Origin: Aureococcus anophagefferens
Lineage: Eukaryota > Sar > Pelagophyceae > Pelagomonadales > Pelagomonadaceae
Length of the DNA: 26,571 bases
Direction of reading: 5' to 3'
Assembly: GCF_000186865.1 (NCBI RefSeq)
Contig: NW_008705600.1
Coordinates: 27,886 to 54,456, forward strand
The position numbers and the translations under genes were made by a program. Position 1 is the first letter of the stretch; every line of letters starts with the position of its first letter. This document shows positions 10,211-17,115 of this stretch, in pieces. The notes beneath the pieces are model-generated. The model was given only the letters and a program-made list of their open reading frames with translations. It ran no database searches and was not told where the DNA came from.

Positions 10211-10219
10211 AATATATAT
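10211..10219 (+). promoter_or_regulatory. Candidate TATA-type element upstream of the RAP-domain gene
   Basis: A GGCCAATATATATCC stretch stands out as A/T-rich in a GC-rich setting, about 48 bases before the start codon at 10267. It resembles a fused CCAAT/TATA box. Function is inferred only from position and composition. Confidence 0.35.
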
Positions 10220-10266
10220 CCTGGCAAGCGCGGGAGCATGGTCCAGCACAAACCCGCAAAAACTTG

Positions 10267-13200
10267 ATGGTCGATCATCTCGCCGTGCCGCCAAATGCAC
10301 CGGCCGACTTCTGGCAAAAATGTGCGGTTCCGCGGCGGAGGCGCAAAGATCCGCCGCTGCATCCGGACGAGGAGATATTGAAACCGGAGCTCTTCAAGGG
10401 CGACGGCAGCGGCGGCGGCAACTGGACGAATAGCGCGCAGCGAGTCTACCGCGTCGTCGAGCGACTCGGCCGCGAGCCGTCTCCGGTCTTTTTGGTCTTG
10501 GCGCTGAACCAGGTCTGCAGGGACCCCGAGGCGCGCGAGGACAGAAACTCGACGACGCTGCGGGTGCTCGACGTGCTCGCGAAGACGTTTGACGAGTCGA
10601 ACGAGGCTCACGTGGCGTGGACGCCAAAGATGCTCGCGATTATGACCATGTCGCTGACGAAGCTCTTTGCTCGGGGTCGGGAGGCGACGACGATACGCCA
10701 CGGGATCGTGCGGCAGGTGGTCGAGTGCGCGGATGAGTTCGACGGGCGCGGAGCGGCCAACGTGTGCGGGGCGCTCGGCAAGTGCGTGAGCGTCTTCGAC
10801 GTCGCATCGAGCGCCCCACTCTTCGAGGCGCTCGCGCCGCGCATCGTCGACCTCCTCCCGGAGATCGTCGAGTCGAAATTTGCGGCGCGAGACCTCTCAG
10901 AAATCGCCTGGGGCGTGTTCAAGGTCGGCTGGCGCGACCGGTGCCGCGTCCTGCTGCCCCTGAGCGAGGCCTCGGTCGAGGTCCTGCCGAGGTTCATCGC
11001 GCAAGATCTCGCGAACCTGGCGCAGGCGCTCGCGTCCCTCGACCACTCGCGCGACGTCGAGCGCTGGTTCGAGGAGGCCTGGAATCGCTGCCCCATGCGG
11101 CGACTCCTGGAGAACGGCCTCGAGTACGAGCTCGCGGGTATCGCGAAATACTTTGCGCAGCACGCGCCCGTGGACGTCGCGACCGAGCTGGTGTACCTCG
11201 TCGGCTGCGAGGTGAGCCACCGTTTGAACATGGGCGTGCCGTGCCTGGCGCAAGCGGTCCAAGAGGCGAGCATGCTCGCGTACGCGATAGGCACGGTCAT
11301 CACGCGCGGCGGGTCGCACCTGGCGAAGCTCGGGCTGGACTGGACCGAGTCGGCCCGCGGCGTGCTCGACCTCGCCGACGACGTGGCCCTCGACCCGAGA
11401 AACGACCGAGACGTCCGGCCGGAGACGTACCGGCTCCTCGCGTTGGGCTTCGGTGGCGCCCAGGTGCCGTCGCGCTTCTTCGAGACCTGCGACGCCCGGC
11501 GCGTCGCGGCCGCGGTCGTCTCCAAAGCGGATCTTCGCGAGATGGCCATAGCGCTCAACCGCCTCGTCGTCATCAACTTCGCCGGCGTCGACGAGCTGCG
11601 AGAAGCGTGCGTGCGCCGGGCCGGCTTCATCCTCGCCGAGGCGCGCGCGAACCGCTCCGACGGCGTGGGCGTGCTCTGGGCGCTCGTCGTCGCGGCGCGC
11701 CCCGACGACGCGCGCGAGGGCTTTCGCGACCTCGTCCGCGACCTCTGGACCGGCCTGCTCGACGCGGGGGTCTCGCACGACGACGACCGCTCGCAGCTGG
11801 CGCAGGTCTGGCTGAGCCTGAGACACGAAACGGACTGGACCGCCGGCCTGCCGGAACCGCCGTCGACCTGGGCGGCGACGCTCACGGCCCAGGGCGTCAG
11901 AGTCTCTCGGGCTCAGGAGTCCGTGTCCCAGGTGCTCCGCGAGTGCGGCTTTGCGCACGAGATGGAGGTCGACCTCGACGGCACGGGCCTGACGGCGGAC
12001 GCGGCCGACGTCGACGCCCGCGTCGCCGTCGAGTACGACGGCCCGCAGCACTACCTCGCCGACCGGACGCAGACGGGACGGACGCGCTTCAAGCACCGCC
12101 TCGTGCGCGCCCTCGGCTGGCGGCTCGTCGTCGTGTCCCATTACGGCTGGGAGCAGGCGTCGGACAAGCGCGCCTACGTCGAGGACCTACTCGCGCGCCC
12201 GTCGGGCGTCGGGGCCGCGGGAGGCGAGAGCCGGTCGACCAACAGCCGTCGCACGCAGCATCGGGACCGACGACGCGCACCCGAGGAGCCGGCGACGGAC
12301 GACGAGGGCAACCCGGAGGACGGGGCCTCGTCGAGCGCCGCGCGGCCGCAGCGGTCGCTCGCGGAGCTCCAGGCTTCCCTCCCGCCGGCCGGAGGCGGCC
12401 GGCCGCGGAGCTCCGCCAAGTCCGGCGGCGGCAAGGGCGGCGGCGGCGGCGGCGCAACAGCAGCGCGCGCGGCCGGGGGAGGCGACGAGGCCCTGCTTCG
12501 AAAGCGGCTCCAGGCGAAAGAGCGGACCATCGAACAGCTCCAGGCGAGGCTCTGCGATGTCCAGGCCGCCGCGGATCTCGACCTGACGGCGCCGGCGCGC
12601 GTCGCAGCGGCCGAGGCGGCTGCGGCAGACGCCCTCTCGCGCGCCGCCGCCGCCGACACCGCGCGCGCGGCCGCCGAGGCCGCGCGTGCCGCCGCCGAGG
12701 CGGCGGCGGCGGAGGCGGGTCGCATCATCGAGGCGCAGAAGGTAGAGCTCGAGGACGCGAGCGCCGGCGCCGCGAGCGCCGGCGCCCTCGACGCCCTCCG
12801 CGCCGCGGCCGAGGCGACAGCGACGGACCTCTGTCACACCGTCGCGGCACAGAAGACCGAGCTCGAGGCTGCGGCCGGCACGGTCCGGAAGCTCACGGAC
12901 ATCTCGGCGGACATCTCGTCGCGGCTCCGGCGCGCGGAGGTCGAACGGGAGGAAGCGTCGGCTCGACTCGACGACCTCTCGGTCCGCCTCCGGGACGTAG
13001 AGCGCGAGCGAGACGACAAGTTGGCGCAGCTCTCGCGCACACTCGCGCGAACGGAGGCGGAGCATGACAAGGAGAAGCAAAGGCACGAGGAGACGAAGCT
13101 TAAGCTGCGAGAAAAATGCGAGCTCATCACGCTGCGGGCGAAGGCTGACGTCGACGCGCGGGTCGCAGCGCTCGAAAGGGAGCGGCTGGCTCAGGTCTCG

Positions 13201-13821
13201 ATCCCGGAAACGACGCCGGACGCGCCGGCTCGAGCTCCGGCAACTGCCTCGGACCTTGCGAACAGCCGCGGCGGCACTTGCGTCGCGCGTGTCCTCGACA
13301 CGCTCGGCCTATCGGGAAAGCTCGCCGACAAGTTCGCGGAAGAAGAAATCGATGATCGGGCCTTCGGTGACCTCGAGGCGAAAGAATTTGAAGAAGTCGG
13401 AGCGTCGCCCGAGGAGGCGCGCCGTATCATCGAGTGCCGCGATGCCCTGGTCGTTGCGTTTCCTCCCGCTGATGCCAGAGGCGCCATGGCGTCGCCGGCG
13501 CCCATGAAGCGTGAGGTCGCGCGTGACCTGTTGAGATACGTGCGCACGCAGGGTGGATCAGTTTGCGGGAAAGAGATGGCACCATTTTATCGCGCTGGCG
13601 CTCACAGAAAAACCACGGTGGGCAAGCTCAAGGATTTTTGTAACTCCCCGGAAGCAAGCGACCTCGTGGTGTGGCGCTCTGATGAAGATCCGCGCAAAAC
13701 CTGCGTCATGGTCCGATGTAAATACGACGCCCGCGGCCGCTGCGGGTTGGGCGATAAGTGCAAGTTTGGGCACGCGCGACCCGCGGCACCGAAATCCCCA
13801 AGGTCGCCGCAACCAAGATGA
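10267..13821 (+). CDS. RAP-domain protein with FASTK-like repeats, coiled coil, SAM domain and CCCH zinc finger
   Basis: This is an intronless 1,184-residue frame; ATG at 10267 is the first in-frame methionine. Residues ~60-540 carry helical repeats of the type seen with RAP domains (QDLANLAQALASL, RDLSEIAWGVFKVG). A RAP domain follows at ~585-645 (VAVEYDGPQHYL, TGRTRFKHRLVRALGW, VSHYGWEQ). Then come a low-complexity linker, a long Ala/Glu/Arg-rich coiled coil (~740-975), a SAM domain (~1005-1061; VLDTLGLSGKLADKF, EEIDDRAFGDL), a possible winged-helix-like stretch, and one C-x7-C-x5-C-x3-H finger (~1151-1169). RAP proteins typically act on organellar RNA, so RNA binding is likely; I see no convincing targeting peptide. 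The gene lies between two copies of a 41-bp repeat and has lower GC than the neighbouring genes. Confidence 0.85.
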   Translation: MVDHLAVPPNAPADFWQKCAVPRRRRKDPPLHPDEEILKPELFKGDGSGGGNWTNSAQRVYRVVERLGREPSPVFLVLALNQVCRDPEAREDRNSTTLRVLDVLAKTFDESNEAHVAWTPKMLAIMTMSLTKLFARGREATTIRHGIVRQVVECADEFDGRGAANVCGALGKCVSVFDVASSAPLFEALAPRIVDLLPEIVESKFAARDLSEIAWGVFKVGWRDRCRVLLPLSEASVEVLPRFIAQDLANLAQALASLDHSRDVERWFEEAWNRCPMRRLLENGLEYELAGIAKYFAQHAPVDVATELVYLVGCEVSHRLNMGVPCLAQAVQEASMLAYAIGTVITRGGSHLAKLGLDWTESARGVLDLADDVALDPRNDRDVRPETYRLLALGFGGAQVPSRFFETCDARRVAAAVVSKADLREMAIALNRLVVINFAGVDELREACVRRAGFILAEARANRSDGVGVLWALVVAARPDDAREGFRDLVRDLWTGLLDAGVSHDDDRSQLAQVWLSLRHETDWTAGLPEPPSTWAATLTAQGVRVSRAQESVSQVLRECGFAHEMEVDLDGTGLTADAADVDARVAVEYDGPQHYLADRTQTGRTRFKHRLVRALGWRLVVVSHYGWEQASDKRAYVEDLLARPSGVGAAGGESRSTNSRRTQHRDRRRAPEEPATDDEGNPEDGASSSAARPQRSLAELQASLPPAGGGRPRSSAKSGGGKGGGGGGATAARAAGGGDEALLRKRLQAKERTIEQLQARLCDVQAAADLDLTAPARVAAAEAAAADALSRAAAADTARAAAEAARAAAEAAAAEAGRIIEAQKVELEDASAGAASAGALDALRAAAEATATDLCHTVAAQKTELEAAAGTVRKLTDISADISSRLRRAEVEREEASARLDDLSVRLRDVERERDDKLAQLSRTLARTEAEHDKEKQRHEETKLKLREKCELITLRAKADVDARVAALERERLAQVSIPETTPDAPARAPATASDLANSRGGTCVARVLDTLGLSGKLADKFAEEEIDDRAFGDLEAKEFEEVGASPEEARRIIECRDALVVAFPPADARGAMASPAPMKREVARDLLRYVRTQGGSVCGKEMAPFYRAGAHRKTTVGKLKDFCNSPEASDLVVWRSDEDPRKTCVMVRCKYDARGRCGLGDKCKFGHARPAAPKSPRSPQPR

Positions 13822-13852
13822 CACCACCTAGTAGCATGCACCCTAAGTCACG

Positions 13853-13893
13853 GGCGCTGTCGACCCAGCTCGGGGCACCGCGCTAAGCTTAGG
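13853..13893 (+). repeat. 41-bp direct repeat, right copy (contains the stop codon of the minus-strand gene)
   Basis: It is identical to 10150-10190. Here the same palindrome supplies TTA at 13889-13891, the TAA stop of the convergent minus-strand gene. If the segment between the copies were removed, the channel and minus-strand genes would be tail to tail with their stop codons two bases apart. Confidence 0.95.
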
Positions 13894-15133
13894 AGGACCC
13901 CGGGAGAGGCGTCGCGGCGGCGCGGACGCCGTTGGAGCAGATGCCGCAGATGGCGTCCGACGGCGGGTTGAGGTACGTGCACCAGTCGCAGGCCCACTTC
14001 GCTGGCGACGCGGCGGCGACCTCGCCCTCGGCGTGCTCCCCGGACGAATTGCTCTCCGGTGACACCGGCCACGTCGGGCTCGGGGACGCCGCCCTAGGGG
14101 AGGGCGTCGTCGTGGCGACGTCGGGAGCCGCGCGCCGCGCAGCCCCGACCCGCCCATCAGCCGCCACCGCCTTCTCGAACTTCGCCGTCACGTGGACGTC
14201 CAGCTGCACGATCCGCTGCCCGGACCGCTCGGCGAACGCCTCGAAGAAGCGCACGAAACGCTCGAATTCGTCACCCATCGCGTCCGGGCACGGGCTCCAT
14301 TGCGCGGCCATTTGCATCGTCCGCTGTGGGAGGTCTGCTGCGGCCTCTGCAATCGCATCCATGGAGCGGGCCTTCTCCGTCTTGCGTTCGGCATCCAAGC
14401 GCGCGGCCCGCGCGGCGAGACGCGCGTCCTCCTCCTCGCGCTGGGCCTCTCCGGACCGGGCCTCTTCCTCCTGCCCGGCGGACGAGCCATCACACTCGAG
14501 GGTCACCGCAAACGGTTCGCCGCGTGCGCGCTTTTCCCGGCTCTCCTCGTCGGTCGAGAGCAGCGCGGACAGCTCCTTTCGCTTCGATGCCGTTGGCTGT
14601 CCCGCCTCCGACGCGCGGCGCTGGGCGTCCGGCTCGATCATCTCGACCATGCTCTTACACACGTTGATGTAGTGGAACACGTTGGTGGTGAGGAAGAGCT
14701 GGATGCGGAGCCATCTCCTCGAATCCTTCATCACGACCGCGAAGCTGCCCGCATACGCGTGATCTTTCGTGATCTTCACAAGTTTGCCCTGTCTCGCAGC
14801 CTCTCCGTGGCGCTCCTTGTGCAGGCAGCTCTCCCAGACCTCATGTTCTTCGAGTTCCTCCTCATCTCCATCTTCGTAGAGGACTCTGTAGACCGCCATT
14901 GGCGTGCCGTGACTGTCGATGACGCAGCGCGCGTCCTTTAAATCCAGTGCGGGGATCCATCCGGTGACCTTCACAGGCAGGTTGGTTCCCCGGTTTGCCG
15001 ACGACGCGCGGGAGAGTGTTTTTCCCAGCCATGGCGACCCCGTCGTGTCCCAGACGCCTGCCAGCTTGAGTGGTCCTACCGGCAGCCCCTGCACTCCGGG
15101 CACCTCCTCCGGCGCTTTGGTCGGATCCTCCAT
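13889..15133 (-). CDS. Tudor/agenet-like protein with C-terminal RanBP2-type zinc finger
   Basis: This intronless frame encodes 414 residues from the ATG at 15133. The reading frame stays open upstream to 15580, but that extension is low complexity and overlaps the divergent promoter region, so I prefer MEDPTKAPEEV as the start. Residues ~50-125 look like a Tudor/agenet-type reader (AVYRVLYEDGDEEELEEHEV, GKLVKITKDHAYAGSFAVV). A charged helical region follows (~210-290). The C-terminus has WACDWCTYLNPPSDAICGIC at ~378-397, matching the RanBP2 finger pattern W-x-C-x2-C-T-x2-N-x6-C-x2-C. Such fingers bind ubiquitin or single-stranded RNA; which applies here is unknown. GC content is lower than in the flanking channel and glycosidase genes. 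Confidence 0.75.
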   Translation of the reverse strand: MEDPTKAPEEVPGVQGLPVGPLKLAGVWDTTGSPWLGKTLSRASSANRGTNLPVKVTGWIPALDLKDARCVIDSHGTPMAVYRVLYEDGDEEELEEHEVWESCLHKERHGEAARQGKLVKITKDHAYAGSFAVVMKDSRRWLRIQLFLTTNVFHYINVCKSMVEMIEPDAQRRASEAGQPTASKRKELSALLSTDEESREKRARGEPFAVTLECDGSSAGQEEEARSGEAQREEEDARLAARAARLDAERKTEKARSMDAIAEAAADLPQRTMQMAAQWSPCPDAMGDEFERFVRFFEAFAERSGQRIVQLDVHVTAKFEKAVAADGRVGAARRAAPDVATTTPSPRAASPSPTWPVSPESNSSGEHAEGEVAAASPAKWACDWCTYLNPPSDAICGICSNGVRAAATPLPGSS

Positions 15134-15359
15134 GTCCACGGCGCGTCTGGGTTGTACGCCGACGTGCGTGAGCCAGCACAGCACAGCACAGCGCAGCCGG
15201 ATTGTATTCGGGTTTTCGGAGTGTTTTAGGACATGAGAAGCTGCGGCTGCGGGAGGCAAGATCGGAGGCAGGCAGGGTGTTGCAGCCGATGCTGAATAAG
15301 TGGCAGCCCATACATGTAGAAGCCGGCTACTGCAGTGTCTTCTTCGAATCCACTGTAAT
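15134..15359. promoter_or_regulatory. Divergent promoter region (226 bp)
   Basis: This gene-free stretch separates the start codons of the minus-strand zinc-finger gene (15133) and the plus-strand PAN/EGF/GH43-like gene (15360). It is AT-richer than its surroundings and holds a short CAGCA tandem repeat at 15174-15190. No clear TATA box is visible. Bidirectional promoter activity is inferred from the layout. Confidence 0.5.
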
Positions 15360-15482
15360 ATGGTATTCTTGTGGTGCTCATCAACAGTGTTGTTCGCACT
15401 CGTCTTGCCTTGGCAGCCCGTGTCTTCCTCCCCGAACATGGTCTTCTCGTCCTCATCGACGATGGTCTTGTTTGCACTCGTC
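15360..15482 (+). repeat. Tandem near-duplication of the signal-peptide codons
   Basis: Two 15-codon units, 15360-15404 (MVFLWCSSTVLFALV) and 15438-15482 (MVFSSSSTMVLFALV), are clearly related, lie 78 bases apart and are in frame. Each starts with ATG GT[AC] TTC and ends with GCACTCGTC. Confidence 0.8.
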
Positions 15483-16948
15483 GCCCGCGCGACCGTCGAC
15501 GCCGCCTTCGAAGTGTACGAGAACGCCGACGTCGGCCACGGCCGGCTCGGGGCCCTGGCTCTCCTCGGGTCCAACGTCACGTCGCCGCGTGCGTGCCAGG
15601 CGCTCTGCGTCGGCGCCTGCCGGTCGTTCGTGTTCTACCATTCGGACTACCGCGACGCGTCGCTCGCGGCGACGTGCCACGGCGACGCGAGCGGCGCCTG
15701 GCGGCCGTTCTACTCGGACCTGTCGGCGCCGCTCGCCTGGGGCCGCGTCACGTCGGGCCAGCGCGACCCGCGGACCGTGGTGACGCCGTGCGCCGACCGC
15801 GGCGACTGCTCCTACAACGGCGTCTGCTCCGACGCCGGGACGTGCGCGTGCTACCCGCAGTGGATGGGCCTGCGGTGCGGCCAGCTCGCGCTCGCGCCGA
15901 CGCGCCGCGACGCGGGCCTCCAGGCCGCGGACGCGGGCGGCCGCGTCTCTACCTGGGGCGGGTCGGTAGTTAGGGACCCGGCGACGGGCCTCTACCACAT
16001 GTGGGCCGCGGAGATGACGCGCCATTGCGGCATCGTCGTCTGGATGAGCAACTCGCGGGTCCGCCACGCGGTCTCCGCGACGCCCGAGGGGCCCTTCGAG
16101 CCCCGGGACGTCGCCTTCGGCGTCTGGGGCCACGAGCCCACGGTCGCGCGCGACCCGTCGACGGGCGAGTTCGTCCTCTTCTGGACGGCGTCCTTCGGCG
16201 CGGTGCCCTGCTCCGGGGCCGAGTGCGGCGACTGCGACGACGGCGACTCGGTCGGCGCGGCGAACGCGTCGCGCGCGGACTGCCTGCCGGACGCGAGCTG
16301 CACCTGGCCCGGCGGCGAGTTCCCGCTCGCGACGTACATGAGCTTCGCGGCGGACCCGTCCGGCCCCTGGTCGGACCCCGTCGAGGTGCCCGCGCCGGGC
16401 GCGTGGGACACGAACCTCGCGCCCATCATCCGCAAAGACGGGTCGCTCGTCGGCCTCGGGCGGCCGCCCTACGTCTGGCGCGCGGCCGACTGGCGCAACG
16501 CGTCGACCTACGCGGTGTCGGCGGCGGACGCGACGATCGCGGGCGAGGACCCCTACCTCTACGTGGACGCGCGCGACCCGGACGTGCTCCACGCGCTCAG
16601 CCACGCGGGAGGCTGGGATTCGAGCGGCGGGCACGCGTGGAGCGTCGACGGCGGCGACACGTGGCGGCGCCACGACGACGTCGCGGCCTACGGCGCGTCG
16701 ACCCGCGCCCCCCGTCGCGCGGCGCGCGTCCCCGGACCGCGCCGCCGCTCGCAGGCAGCCTCATCCTCTACGACGACGGCTCGTCCGCGTCGCTCTCGCG
16801 CCGCGAGCGGCCCCACCTCGTCTTCGACGCCGCGGGCGCGCCCGTCGCCCTCGCGAACGGCGCGACGCGGGCCTGGCCCTGCACGCACCCGCTCCACTGC
16901 CCGCGGGACGCCTGCTTCACGGCGCTCCAGCGGCTCTCCTACGAGTAA
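15360..16948 (+). CDS. Secreted PAN/apple + EGF-like + GH43-like beta-propeller protein
   Basis: Exons 15360-16713 and 16755-16948, about 515 residues. The N-terminus (MVFLWCSSTVLFALVLPW) is a signal peptide. Residues ~50-140 form a cysteine-containing PAN/apple-like region (ACQALCVGACRSFVFYHSDY). An EGF-like module follows at ~144-173 (CADRGDCSYNGVCSDAGTC). The rest looks like a five-bladed propeller of the GH43/GH32 superfamily, with repeated blades such as GSVVRDPATGLYHMWAAEM and EPTVARDPSTGEFVLFW, and RRERPHLVFDAAGAPVAL near the end. It probably binds or cleaves extracellular glycans. The catalytic acids cannot be assigned confidently. Alternative starts at 15438 and 15462 would also give signal peptides. 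Confidence 0.72.
16714..16754 (+). other. Very short intron (41 nt) in the GH43-like gene
   Basis: The frame breaks here: the upstream frame degenerates into arginine-rich translation while the downstream frame SLILYDDGSSASLSRRERP is clearly the family sequence. GTCGCG at 16714 with GCAG at 16754 restores the frame in phase 1. A GC donor near 16693 would also fit, as would an indel in the C-run at 16708-16713. Confidence 0.5.
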
Positions 16949-17115
16949 TCCGCGGCGCCGAGGTCTAAGTCGCACGCAGGCGGCGCGCGGGCCTCTTGAT
17001 GGAGCCGCGTCCCCAAGTGCGTCCCCTCGCATGCGCAAGCTTAAGATCTATAGGCCGAGAGCTTCTTGAAGTTTCTTTTGCAACTGGGCAGCACACTGCA
17101 TTCCTCGCCGCCACC

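Noticed and set aside
10150..13893. Reading the 41-bp repeats as LTRs or a conventional transposon
   Set aside because: There are no inverted ends, transposase, integrase or reverse transcriptase between them, and the left copy is ordinary coding sequence of the channel.
15134..15580. N-terminal extension of the minus-strand zinc-finger gene up to 15580
   Set aside because: The extension is low complexity, overlaps the signal-peptide codons of the divergent gene, and a good ATG exists at 15133.
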